A program made the translations under genes and the position numbers. The notes under the pieces were generated by a model that saw nothing but the letters and a program-made list of their open reading frames with translations, was not told where the DNA came from and made no database searches. A stretch of DNA of 57,518 nucleotides from NCBI GenBank assembly GCA_031268535.1, contig JAIRXB010000008.1, positions 1-57,518 of the forward strand, given 5' to 3'. Source of the stretch: Puniceicoccales bacterium. Its GTDB lineage: Bacteria > Verrucomicrobiota > Verrucomicrobiia > Opitutales > JAIRLM01. Below are positions 45,687-54,315 of the stretch, one piece after another; within the stretch, counting starts at the first letter, position 1, and each line of letters begins with the position of its first letter.

Positions 45687-46660
45687 TTGCGCCCTGCGCC
45701 GTAGGAACAAATTCCATCGCAGAGGGCGGCGGCAATGGCCTGGCGATGGTCCCAGTTTCCGATGCGGCGGCTTTCCTGCAGTCCCGTCATAAATCCGCAT
45801 TCCACAAGGACCGCTGGGCAGTTTGCATTTTCAAGCACCGTGAATCGCCCCCGTTTCACCCCCCGATCTTTCGATGACTTCAACGAGCTCAGTTCCCGCT
45901 GGATGCAGTGGGCGAGGCATAAATTCCTTTCATTGTGTCTGTTATTGATGCAAAATTTTTTGTCGCCGGTGGATGGGCTTTGCAGTCGCGCCGTTGATGC
46001 GGCTCCCTGGTGCGGAACGATGTATGTCTCCATCCCTTCGGCATTTGGCGAATCGGCGGCATTGAAATGTATGCAGACGAACATGTCGCACTTCGATCTA
46101 TTGGCGACGGCTGGGCGATTTTCCAATGGGATGTAGCAGTCGCTGGTGCGCGTAAGGATCGCGTCAATGCCGCGCTTCTGCAGTAACTTTTGCAGTCGCT
46201 TAGCTACGTCCAGGGTGAGTTGTTTCTCTTCGAGATTGGTCCTCTGCGTTCTGGCGCCACAGTCCTTGCCGCCGTGCCCAGGATCTATGCATATGCGGCG
46301 CAATTGCTGCGCCGGAAATGGCGAAAGAAGCGGCACGATGACGCGCTCCCAATCTTCCCTGGCGATGCGCAGGCTTCCGCGCTGTCCAGCTACTGGCCAT
46401 TGGCCGTACACATTCGTTCCGCCAATTTTGTAGAGTGCGCTGTTGAGGCGGCATTGAATTTCAAATTTTCCCGCATCAATTTTTGCGCAATCGCCTTCGT
46501 CGCTATATTTTAGCTTCGCTTCGCAGCGCGCAGCGAGCTGCCCGATGTCCACATAGGAAGTTTCGGCGGCCAATGGCGTTTGGGGAAAGGCGAACGCTAG
46601 ACAGATAAGCCCCTGCAGGAACTTTTGCCGCCGCCACACCATTGCGGTCGAAAGCTGCAT
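45683..46660 (-). CDS. N-acetylmuramoyl-L-alanine amidase (Amidase_3)
   Basis: Zinc enzyme that cuts the bond between N-acetylmuramate and the stem peptide of peptidoglycan, usually in daughter-cell separation. The 325 residues begin with a signal peptide (LQGLICLAFAFPQTPLAAE, cleavage near 32). A small N-terminal region of about 90 residues precedes the catalytic domain: H129 in DPGHGG, Glu near 144 in NLEEKQ, H198 in CIHFNAAD and the catalytic Glu in LVECGFM. ATG at 46660 or ATG at 46642 would both give a signal peptide. It is coupled to tgt by a 4-base overlap and follows frr by 24 bases. Periplasmic location is inferred from the signal. Confidence 0.93.
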   Translation of the reverse strand: MQLSTAMVWRRQKFLQGLICLAFAFPQTPLAAETSYVDIGQLAARCEAKLKYSDEGDCAKIDAGKFEIQCRLNSALYKIGGTNVYGQWPVAGQRGSLRIAREDWERVIVPLLSPFPAQQLRRICIDPGHGGKDCGARTQRTNLEEKQLTLDVAKRLQKLLQKRGIDAILTRTSDCYIPLENRPAVANRSKCDMFVCIHFNAADSPNAEGMETYIVPHQGAASTARLQSPSTGDKKFCINNRHNERNLCLAHCIQRELSSLKSSKDRGVKRGRFTVLENANCPAVLVECGFMTGLQESRRIGNWDHRQAIAAALCDGICSYGAGRK

Positions 46661-46684
46661 GAATTTTCCGGAAACGCAAGAAAA

Positions 46685-47245
46685 TCAAACTGTCATTAAC
46701 TCCTTCTCTTTCCTGATAAATGCATTGCCTATGGCGGCAATGGAGTCGTCCGTAAGTTTTTGTATGTCCTTTTCGCAGCGCTTTGCTTCGTCCTCGGAGA
46801 GTGCCCCTGATTTCTGCAGAGCCCTAACGAGATCCATTGCCTCACGCCGCGCTGCCCTTGCCTGAACTTTTCCGGATTCCGCCATGGTCGATGCGCGTTT
46901 GGCCAGCTCAGTGCGACGTTCGCGGCTCATTTCGGGGATGGTGCAGCGAATTTTGTCGCCGTCAACGGCTGGCGCGAAGCCGATGTTTGCCACGATGATC
47001 GCCTTTTCGATGGCGCGCAGCAAGCCTCTATCCCACGGCTGAATGGCTATTGTGCGGGCGTCTGGAGTGGCTATGGAGGCGACGTCGCGGATCCGACTCT
47101 TGGAGCCGTAGCTGTCCACCTGCAGCGACTCAACCATTGCGGCAGACGCTTTCCCCGAATGGATGGTGGAGAATTCCGCCTCCACGTGGCGTTCGGCTTT
47201 TTTCAGGTTGCCGCTGAGTTCGTCGAGAAGTTTTTTTTGATCCAT
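46685..47245 (-). CDS. frr: Ribosome recycling factor
   Basis: With EF-G it splits post-termination ribosomes. The 186 residues match the family in length. They carry the helix LKKAERHVEAEFSTIHSGKASAAMVESLQVDSYG, with IQPWDRG, and PEMSRERRTELAK in the middle, then a long helix to the end. ATG at 47245 is five bases from the pyrH stop. The order pyrH then frr is conserved in most bacteria, usually behind rpsB and tsf, which are missing here. Confidence 0.97.
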   Translation of the reverse strand: MDQKKLLDELSGNLKKAERHVEAEFSTIHSGKASAAMVESLQVDSYGSKSRIRDVASIATPDARTIAIQPWDRGLLRAIEKAIIVANIGFAPAVDGDKIRCTIPEMSRERRTELAKRASTMAESGKVQARAARREAMDLVRALQKSGALSEDEAKRCEKDIQKLTDDSIAAIGNAFIRKEKELMTV

Positions 47246-47250
47246 GGCCT

Positions 47251-47952
47251 TTAGTCCGCCCCAATGGTTGTGCCTACGTTTTTGCCGTCAATAATATCAA
47301 CTAGCGCTCCAGGTTGTTTCATCGCAAACAGGACGCACCGTAGGCCGTTACGTTTGCATAGGCAAAGAGCTTCGCTGTCCATGAATGAAAAGTTTCCGGC
47401 GATGGCGTCGCCGTAGGAAATGTGCTCCAATTTCTTGGCATTCGGATTCACATCCGGATTCTCTTCGTAAACGCCATCGATTGAGCTGGCCTTTAGGAGC
47501 AAATCTACGCCCATGTCTATGGCGCGCAGTGCCGCCGCAGTATCCGTGGAAAAGTGCGGCAGACCTGTTCCGCCGCAAAAGATTACAACCTCGCCGTTCC
47601 CAATGGCTTTTTGGGCCGCCAGTGGATCAATTGGTCCGACGGTCGGAATCGGATAGGATGATTGCAGCAGGCACGGCATGGACAATTCGCCGCAAAATTC
47701 GCGCAGTGCGAGACCATTTAAAATGGTCGCCACCATCCCAATGCGGTCTCCAGTGTCGGCGGAAAAGGCGCATTCTCGGCCGCGATAGACGTTGCCGCCA
47801 CCCACTACGATTGATACGGCAATGTCCCTGCGGAGAAGATGTTCCACTTGCCGCAGAATTGGATGGCACGACTTGCGGGGAAAAGTTTCGCCTTTTTCTC
47901 CGCAAAATGCTTCGCCGCTGAGTTTTAGTAGGATTTTAGTAATTTTTGCCAC
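47251..47952 (-). CDS. pyrH: Uridylate kinase
   Basis: Phosphorylates UMP to UDP in pyrimidine synthesis. The 233 residues show LLKLSGEAF at the start, VVGGGNVYRG, the NGLALRE helix, FCGGTGLPHFSTDTAAALRA and LLLKAS-x-DGVY, all typical of the hexameric bacterial UMP kinase. The start is GTG at 47952, directly before AKITKILLKLSG. First gene of the pyrH-frr-amidase-tgt run, with a spacing of only five bases to frr. The usual upstream rpsB-tsf pair is replaced by a divergent gene for a secreted protein. Confidence 0.97.
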   Translation of the reverse strand: MAKITKILLKLSGEAFCGEKGETFPRKSCHPILRQVEHLLRRDIAVSIVVGGGNVYRGRECAFSADTGDRIGMVATILNGLALREFCGELSMPCLLQSSYPIPTVGPIDPLAAQKAIGNGEVVIFCGGTGLPHFSTDTAAALRAIDMGVDLLLKASSIDGVYEENPDVNPNAKKLEHISYGDAIAGNFSFMDSEALCLCKRNGLRCVLFAMKQPGALVDIIDGKNVGTTIGAD

Positions 47953-47965
47953 AGCTCACGCTGCG

Positions 47966-47994
47966 ATGCAAATTGCTTCGCCCGCAGCGGTCAA
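47966..47994 (-). promoter_or_regulatory. Putative promoter of pyrH operon
   Basis: Minus-strand TTGACC (47994-47989), a 17-base spacer and TTGCAT (47971-47966), about 14 bases before the pyrH GTG. The -35 box is good and the -10 box is weak. The position in a divergent intergenic region supports it. Confidence 0.3.
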
Positions 47995-48079
47995 CGAATT
48001 AAAATTTCAGGCAAGCTGCGCAAAACCTTGGTGAAGAAAACAATTGTAAAGTTGCCGGGAAAGATTTAACAGTAGCTCC

Positions 48080-49684
48080 GTGAGGCTTTTCTGGAAGGCA
48101 TGGGTCGCAGTGGCGACACTTTCTTTGCTCGGCCAGGTGCCTGTGCGCTCACTTGCCGCCGGCGCTGCAGCGGATTATTCTCGAACGGAAACTCCGCCAC
48201 TACTGCTGCAGATAGCTCCGCCGAAGCGGCTGCTGCCGGCGATGATGCCATTCGTCCAGAAGGTTTTTCCGGACCATAATGCGCGGGCATTGCCGATGTT
48301 GGTTCTCGGGCTGTGGGGCTATCCGGAATTTGCCGGGCTCTCGGACACTGATCCAGTTGGTTTTTTCCTCGTGCCGTCCACGTTCGATCCTTCCGTATTT
48401 TCCGGAGTCGCATGCGCCCATCTGTCGGAAAATTCACCGTTGCGCTCGGCGCTAGCTCTGCAGCGGCTGAACGTGAAAAATTTTGCCGGCTGGACGCTCA
48501 TAGCGAGTGGCGGCGAGGCCCTAAAGACCATTGAGGCGGGCGGCGAAAACGAATTTGTCGCGTTGGCCCAAAAGGAGATGGACCACGACGTTATTCTGAA
48601 AATTGGCAGGGACATCATCAAATTTTTTGTGGGCGAGTATGAGCGCGCCGTGCTGGATAAATTGGCGTCAACGGGAGATGTTTCAAAAAGCATGCCGGCG
48701 CTGGCGCTTTTCGCGTCACTTAAGAGATTTGCCGAACAAATTAATGAGATTTCGTTTTGTGGCGATTTTCGCGGGGAAATATTTTCCGGCCACTTGGAGC
48801 TGAGTTCGGACGCCGGCAGCGATTTGTCCGCATTGTTTCGTCCACTATCAAACGAAGCGGACATTGAACTGGTTTCCTCTGCCATTGCAGACGCTGGAGA
48901 TGTGCGCTATGTGCTGCGCTACGATCCGCAAAAGCTATGCCGTCTCGTAGAGCTGGCCATTGACGGCATATTTCAAGGTGGGCCGAATGGTCTGAACGGA
49001 ATTTCCGAGCGAGAATTGTGCACATTCATTGAGCGCGTCTTTTCCAGGTGCAATGGTGCGTCGGCCGGAAATGTGGCTTTCGGCGGCGATGGTGGCGTAA
49101 TCATTGGGAACGTCGTTGGCGCAACGATTTCAGCCGATGAGTTGGCGGCTTGGGTCGACTTCGCCTTTACGAATGTAGTTCATGCGCTCCTGGAGGAAAT
49201 TTCGTCATCTGACGTAAATGTCAACAGGTCCGTTTCGGTTGCTGTTGAGCACAAAGCCTTTTCCCATAGGGGGTTGCCGGTTGTGGCTGCCTTAATTGCG
49301 TTTGAGGATATGCCATTTGGTTTGGATGGGGCTGAATTGCCGGAGGCGGCGCGCATCGCAATGGCGCATCGGATTTGTTTTTGCGCATTGGGTGATGCCG
49401 TCGCCATCTCCAATGGAAGAGAAAATATGGCGTCAATGGTGGATGCGTTTCTGGATGGCGGCAGTGAAAAATCATTGGCCGACAGAATAAAGTTTGCGAA
49501 GGGAGATGTGGCTGCAGTTAGTTTTGGCGGACTGCGCAACTCCAATTTAGAACTTTCCGATGGAGCTGAAGGCTGCTGCCTGTCCGTTCTGTGCGGCGTG
49601 GCGGATGGCTCGCTGCGCATCGATTTCACCGTAAGCGGGGAAGCCATTGGTGGAGTTTTCGGTGCCTTGGGCGGGCGCAATTGA
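48080..49684 (+). CDS. Secreted protein of unknown function, 534 aa
   Basis: Not recognised. GTG at 48080 opens MRLFWKAWVAVATLSLLG, a clean signal peptide with likely cleavage near residue 27 (SLAAG). The rest has no other membrane segment. It is a mixed alpha/beta protein with repeated motifs around GFFLVPSTFD, DVRYVLRYDPQKL and DAVAISNGREN, the general look of large periplasmic or lipid-facing proteins that verrucomicrobia encode without known function. It is divergent from pyrH (127 bases). It ends 60 bases before leuS, with two hairpins in between. Location in the periplasm or outer membrane is inferred. Confidence 0.82.
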   Translation: MRLFWKAWVAVATLSLLGQVPVRSLAAGAAADYSRTETPPLLLQIAPPKRLLPAMMPFVQKVFPDHNARALPMLVLGLWGYPEFAGLSDTDPVGFFLVPSTFDPSVFSGVACAHLSENSPLRSALALQRLNVKNFAGWTLIASGGEALKTIEAGGENEFVALAQKEMDHDVILKIGRDIIKFFVGEYERAVLDKLASTGDVSKSMPALALFASLKRFAEQINEISFCGDFRGEIFSGHLELSSDAGSDLSALFRPLSNEADIELVSSAIADAGDVRYVLRYDPQKLCRLVELAIDGIFQGGPNGLNGISERELCTFIERVFSRCNGASAGNVAFGGDGGVIIGNVVGATISADELAAWVDFAFTNVVHALLEEISSSDVNVNRSVSVAVEHKAFSHRGLPVVAALIAFEDMPFGLDGAELPEAARIAMAHRICFCALGDAVAISNGRENMASMVDAFLDGGSEKSLADRIKFAKGDVAAVSFGGLRNSNLELSDGAEGCCLSVLCGVADGSLRIDFTVSGEAIGGVFGALGGRN

Positions 49685-49692
49685 GAGTAAAA

Positions 49693-49733
49693 ACGCCTTG
49701 CCTTATGGCGTCTCCGGCTAATCTTTGCCGGAG
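49693..49733 (+). promoter_or_regulatory. Two hairpins before leuS, second covers its ribosome binding site
   Basis: Hairpin 1: ACGCC (49693-49697) pairs with GGCGT (49707-49711). Hairpin 2: CTCCGGC (49712-49718) pairs with GCCGGAG (49727-49733) across an 8-base loop, a perfect 7-bp GC-rich stem. The 3' arm contains most of the GGAGG (49730-49734) that serves the leuS ATG at 49745. No long T run follows, so a pure terminator is less likely than control of translation; a combination with the upstream gene's 3' end is possible. Confidence 0.6.
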
Positions 49734-49744
49734 GAATTTTGTGT

Positions 49745-52309
49745 ATGGGCGAGATGTATCCATTTGGTGAAATCGAAAGTAAATGGCAGCGGCTTTGGGA
49801 CTGGAATGGTACGTTCATTGCCGTCGACGGCGATTGTCGGCCAAAGTACTACGTTCTCGACATGTTTCCGTACCCGTCAGGTGCCGGATTGCACATAGGA
49901 CACCCTGAAGGCTACACCGCATCGGACATACTTGCCCGCTACCACTGGGCAAACGGCTACAATGTCCTGCATCCAATGGGGTGGGATGCATTTGGGCTGC
50001 CGGCGGAACAGCACGCTCTGCAAACTGGAATTAGTCCAAAATTGAATACAGACCAGAATGTTGCGAGGTTTAGGGGGCAAATCAGGCGCATGGGGTTTGC
50101 CATCGATTGGACTAGGGAAATAAATACTACCGACCAGTGCTACTATCGATGGACCCAATGGATTTTTCTGCAGCTTTTTAAGCGCGGTCTCGCTTTCGTC
50201 GATGAGCGGCCAGTGTGGTGGTGTGGAGCATTGAAGGCAGTACTTTCCAACGAAGAGGTTGTGGGCGGAAAATCGGAACGTGGATCGCACGCCGTTGAGA
50301 GAAGGCTTCTGCGCCAATGGGTGCTGCGCATTACGGCATATGCGGACAGACTGTTGGACGGCCTTGGCGATTTGGATTGGCCCGATTCCACAAAGCGGCA
50401 GCAAATTGCATGGATCGGTCGATCGGAAGGCGTTGAAATAGATTTCGCCGTAGATGGTTCCTGCGGCGAAGTGATAACAGTCTATAGCACGCGCGCTGAC
50501 ACCATAATGGGCGCCACCTATCTCGTCCTGGCGCCGGAGCACCCCGCGGTTAAAAAAATTACTGCGCCAACGCACTGTGGCGCCGTGGAAAAATATTGCG
50601 TGGAAGCGGCTAGGAAGGGCGATTTGGAGAGGACCGACCTCGCAAAAGATAAGACTGGCGCATTTACCGGAGCCTACGCAACGCATCCACTCAGCGGAGA
50701 AAAATTACCCATATGGATTGCGGACTACGTGCTGCCGTCCTACGGAACCGGTGCCGTGATGGCGGTGCCGGCGCACGACGACCGCGACTATGAATTTGCG
50801 AAGCGATTCAATTTGCCAATGCGGGTTGTTGTTGCGGGCGGAGGCGAATTGCCTTTCTGTGGCTACGGAACCGTCTGCGGAAGCGGCCAATGGCTGGACG
50901 GACTAGAGTGTGACGGAGCAAAAGCGGTTGTGCTGCAAAAGCTTAAGGAGAAGAGCGCCGGCCGTGGGGCGGTCAAGTACAAATTGCGCGACTGGCTGTT
51001 TTCGCGGCAACGCTATTGGGGCGAGCCAATTCCAATTGTGTGGGTGCGCGAAAGTGACTACGGCGTACTTTTGGGTATGGCTGGTTCGCCCTACGGTGAA
51101 TTTCTCCCTGAAAAGCCAGTCTGCTACGAGGAGGCCGGTGAAAAGTTTTATGCCGTTCCTCTGCCTTTGGAGCAATTGCCGCTAATTCTTCCGGAGGTTG
51201 ATGACTACAGGCCGTCCGATTGCGGAGAAAGCCCGCTGGCAAAGGCGACGGACTGGGTTGAGGCTGAAATAAATTTTGCCTCCGGACAAGTGCGTCCGCG
51301 CAGTGCCGGTGGCGCTGACGGCTGGGTTCTCGCCAGACGCGAAACCAACACAATGCCACAGTGGGCTGGTTCCTGCTGGTATCATTTGCGCTACCTATCG
51401 CCAAATTGTTTGGATGCCCCAGTTTCAAGGGAGGCTGAAGCCTATTGGGGTTGTCCCGACTTTTACATCGGTGGCGCTGAGCATGCAGTTCTGCATCTGC
51501 TATATGCGCGCTTTTGGCATCAATTTCTCTGCGACATTGGTGTGGTGACGAAGGCGGAGCCATATCCGAAGCTTTTCCATCAGGGGATTATTCTCGGCGA
51601 GGACGGCAACAAAATGTCAAAGAGTCGCGGCAATGTGGTGAACCCAGATAGGGTCATTGGGGAATGCGGAGCCGACGCACTCCGCGTTTACGAAATGTTT
51701 CTCGGTCCCCTGGATGCCGTAAAGCCATGGGACAGTCGCGGCATCGGTGGCCCTTGCCGATTTCTGCGCAGGGTGTGGCAACTCTATGTTGGCGCGGATG
51801 GCGGCTTGAGCGGGACATTTTCCGCGGCCGTCGAGGAGAGCGACGAAACGGATCGAATGATTCATTGCACCATTAGGAAAGTTCGTGAAGACATCGAGTT
51901 GCTGCATTTTAACACTGCGCTGTCTCAGCTTATGGTGGCCCTAAACCATCTGCAGAAACTCAAAAAAATTTCCATCGAAACGGGAGAAATTTTTTTGCAG
52001 CTGCTTGCTCCATTTGCGCCCCATTTGGCCGAAGAACTATGGGAAAAGATGGGGCACGGCGAGTCGATTGTCCGTGCTCAATTTCCAAATTATGATGTCA
52101 GTAAGCTGTCCTGTGCGCTGCGAAAAATCGTTGTGCAGGTAAATGGCAAATTGAGAGGAGAATTGCAAGTGTCTCAAGACGCTAGTGGCGAAGAGATTAT
52201 CAATTTGGCGCGCTCTGCGGAATCGGTGATTCCCCATTTGGTTGGCCGCGAGTTGGCCGACGAAGTATACGTGCCTGGCCGGCTGGTCAATTTCGTTGTG
52301 CGTAACTAA
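49745..52309 (+). CDS. leuS: Leucyl-tRNA synthetase
   Basis: Class I synthetase charging tRNA-Leu. From ATG 49745 (10 bases after GGAGG) it is 854 residues, a normal bacterial length. HIGH is at 50-53, followed by the family block VLHPMGWDAFGLPAEQHA. The CP1 editing domain has APEHP and VMAVPAHDDRDYEFA with the editing Asp. KMSKS is at 623-627. The C-terminal VQVNGKLRGELQVS region closes the protein. A TTG two codons earlier is possible. Translation may be controlled by the hairpin described above. It converges on sufS with a 13-base gap. Confidence 0.97.
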   Translation: MGEMYPFGEIESKWQRLWDWNGTFIAVDGDCRPKYYVLDMFPYPSGAGLHIGHPEGYTASDILARYHWANGYNVLHPMGWDAFGLPAEQHALQTGISPKLNTDQNVARFRGQIRRMGFAIDWTREINTTDQCYYRWTQWIFLQLFKRGLAFVDERPVWWCGALKAVLSNEEVVGGKSERGSHAVERRLLRQWVLRITAYADRLLDGLGDLDWPDSTKRQQIAWIGRSEGVEIDFAVDGSCGEVITVYSTRADTIMGATYLVLAPEHPAVKKITAPTHCGAVEKYCVEAARKGDLERTDLAKDKTGAFTGAYATHPLSGEKLPIWIADYVLPSYGTGAVMAVPAHDDRDYEFAKRFNLPMRVVVAGGGELPFCGYGTVCGSGQWLDGLECDGAKAVVLQKLKEKSAGRGAVKYKLRDWLFSRQRYWGEPIPIVWVRESDYGVLLGMAGSPYGEFLPEKPVCYEEAGEKFYAVPLPLEQLPLILPEVDDYRPSDCGESPLAKATDWVEAEINFASGQVRPRSAGGADGWVLARRETNTMPQWAGSCWYHLRYLSPNCLDAPVSREAEAYWGCPDFYIGGAEHAVLHLLYARFWHQFLCDIGVVTKAEPYPKLFHQGIILGEDGNKMSKSRGNVVNPDRVIGECGADALRVYEMFLGPLDAVKPWDSRGIGGPCRFLRRVWQLYVGADGGLSGTFSAAVEESDETDRMIHCTIRKVREDIELLHFNTALSQLMVALNHLQKLKKISIETGEIFLQLLAPFAPHLAEELWEKMGHGESIVRAQFPNYDVSKLSCALRKIVVQVNGKLRGELQVSQDASGEEIINLARSAESVIPHLVGRELADEVYVPGRLVNFVVRN

Positions 52310-52322
52310 TTGTCTGGGTAAA

Positions 52323-53549
52323 TTAGCTGGCCATGCGCAAATTCAAAAATTCCAATGCCCAGTGCAATTCCTCGATGAAGCGTTGGGCGTCACCGATGGA
52401 GTTGTAAATTGAAAACGAAACGCGCAGCGACGCCGGTACGGCGAGCTTTTTGCAGAGCGGTTGAGCGCAATGTGTCCCGGCCCGCACGCAGACATTTCTT
52501 GTAGCTAGCGCCGTCGCTATGTCGTGGGCGTGAAATCGGTCGCTAACCAATGAAAACACTCCCACCTTTAGGGCAGGGTTGCCTAAAATTCTTAGGCCGT
52601 CAAATTCGCAGATGGTCCGCTCGAAGTATTCTCTTATGGAGAGAAAGTAGTTGAATTGATCTTCCCACGGAAAATCCATTAAAAATTCCACTGCTGCGGC
52701 AAGGCCAAGTGCGCCGCCAACGTTGGGCGTGCCCGCTTCAAATTTAGCTGGCAACTGTTGCCATTGGGAATTGTTGCCGGAAAAGCGCTCCACCATGCCA
52801 CCCCCAAGCTGAAATGGCTCCATGGCTTCGAGCACATTTTTCCGTCCCCAGAGAATGCCGATGCCGGTTCCGGCGAACATCTTGTGGCCAGAAAATGCAT
52901 AGAAGTCGCAGCCTAGTTTTGCCACGTCTATGGGGCCCGCATCCGACTGTTTTGCTCCGTCGACCAGTACAAGTGCGCCAACCCCATGGGCAAGCCGAAC
53001 GATTTCTTCTATGGGATTAATTGTTCCCAGCGTGTTGGATACGTGAGCTACGGCGACCATTCGCGTCCTAGGGCTTAGTTTTTTGCGAAAATCGTCCATG
53101 TCCAACTCGCCGTTCTCCAAGATGCCGCAGACGTCGAAGTCGGCTCCGATCTCATCAGCAGCCAGCTGCCACGGGAGGAAATTTGAGTGGTGCTCCATTA
53201 CGGTGACCATGATGCGGTCGCCACGTTTTGGAAATGTGCGGCGCCAGCTGTGGGCAACCAGGTTTATGGCTTCCGTGGTGCCGCGAACGAAAATGACCTC
53301 ATCGGACGTTTCCGCGCCGATATATTTTCCTACGAGCGATCTGGCGTTTTCGTAGGCCTCTGTGGCCGCTTCGGAAAGCCGATATAGCCCTCTATGCACG
53401 TTAGAGCTTTCGCCGTAAAATTTTCCCATGCGCTCCATGGCGCAGCGCAGACGCAGCGTAGTTGCGGCGCTGTCAAGGTATAGGCGATCGCCATTGGCCG
53501 AGAGCGCCGGAAAAAAAGGAGCTACCACTTGCGGATCATAGGGAGCCAT
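52323..53549 (-). CDS. sufS: Cysteine desulfurase, SufS type
   Basis: PLP enzyme that draws sulfur from cysteine for Fe-S cluster building. The 408 residues have the N-terminal LYLDSAATT, EHHSNFLPWQ, the PLP lysine in FSGHKMFAGTG, the block EAGTPNVGG, and the sulfur-transfer loop RAGTHCAQPL with its catalytic Cys, which marks SufS rather than IscS. One oddity: the usual DGAQ before the PLP lysine region reads DGAKQS, so the ring-contacting Gln is either replaced or shifted by one. No sufB, sufC, sufD or sufU gene is adjacent. ATG at 53549 fits the family start. Confidence 0.93.
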   Translation of the reverse strand: MAPYDPQVVAPFFPALSANGDRLYLDSAATTLRLRCAMERMGKFYGESSNVHRGLYRLSEAATEAYENARSLVGKYIGAETSDEVIFVRGTTEAINLVAHSWRRTFPKRGDRIMVTVMEHHSNFLPWQLAADEIGADFDVCGILENGELDMDDFRKKLSPRTRMVAVAHVSNTLGTINPIEEIVRLAHGVGALVLVDGAKQSDAGPIDVAKLGCDFYAFSGHKMFAGTGIGILWGRKNVLEAMEPFQLGGGMVERFSGNNSQWQQLPAKFEAGTPNVGGALGLAAAVEFLMDFPWEDQFNYFLSIREYFERTICEFDGLRILGNPALKVGVFSLVSDRFHAHDIATALATRNVCVRAGTHCAQPLCKKLAVPASLRVSFSIYNSIGDAQRFIEELHWALEFLNLRMAS

Positions 53550-53715
53550 GGCAACAGCAGAAAATCTGAAAGTCGCTTGCGCAAGATGAAATTTGCGAAC
53601 AAACTTCGCCGAACGTGGTCGCTGTGACGCAGTTGTGCAGTTTATCGGCGAATCATTTTACAAAATGACGAAAGAGCGCACTTGCTCCGTTGGCGCCGAT
53701 GAATAGTTGCGGTAT

Positions 53716-54315
53716 GTGGATGGCCATTTGCCGAAACGTCATCGCCCAAAGCGCCTATTGCGGTGGCTGCTGCGCCATATGCCGAAAAGGAGGAAGCTGG
53801 CAAAAATTCCATTGATTGGCGGACTCCTGAAGGAGGCGATGGATGCGAAATTTCTTTGGTCGTTCCACCTGAGCGAGGTAAGTCCGGCATTTCTCGTCGG
53901 ATGGGTCGTGACGCTGTCTCCGCTGTTTGGCCTGCACACCATTTTGGCGATCTTGGGGGCAATCATGTTTCGCTCAAATTTGATCATTCCGCTAGCACTT
54001 CAACTCGTTAGCACACCGCTCACGCTTCCATTCATCTGGCCGGCGCTCTACGCCGTCGGCCATAAAGTTATTGAATTCTCCACCGGCAGCCGGTGGCTGG
54101 CGATTGCCGCGTCCGGCAGTGGAAACCATCATCTAACTGGAAAATTTCTCGCGCGGACTACGGCAGTAATTTCATTGGGCGCGATTGTTGTTGGGGTGAT
54201 TTGTGCGGCAATTTCCACGGCCATTTATGCGCTTGTCTACGGAAGGCGCCACGATGGCGGAGATGTGTTCGAAGCCGATGAAGACGACGGTTCCAACGGG
54301 ACACAGGTCGAATAG
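53716..54315 (+). CDS. DUF2062 family membrane protein
   Basis: Inner membrane protein of unknown function. The DUF2062 pattern is clear: a basic start (RHRPKRLLRWLLRHMPKRRK), then LSEVSPAFLVGWVVTLSPLFGLHTILAILGAIMFRSN, PLALQLVSTPLT and WPALYAVGH. Membrane segments lie about 60-85, 92-115 and 150-172. An acidic cytoplasmic tail ends the protein. Start uncertain: TTG 53707, GTG 53716 and ATG 53779 are in frame; GTG gives 199 residues and keeps the basic start. Its last 144 bases overlap the 3' end of the L,D-transpeptidase gene on the other strand. Confidence 0.85.
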   Translation: MDGHLPKRHRPKRLLRWLLRHMPKRRKLAKIPLIGGLLKEAMDAKFLWSFHLSEVSPAFLVGWVVTLSPLFGLHTILAILGAIMFRSNLIIPLALQLVSTPLTLPFIWPALYAVGHKVIEFSTGSRWLAIAASGSGNHHLTGKFLARTTAVISLGAIVVGVICAAISTAIYALVYGRRHDGGDVFEADEDDGSNGTQVE

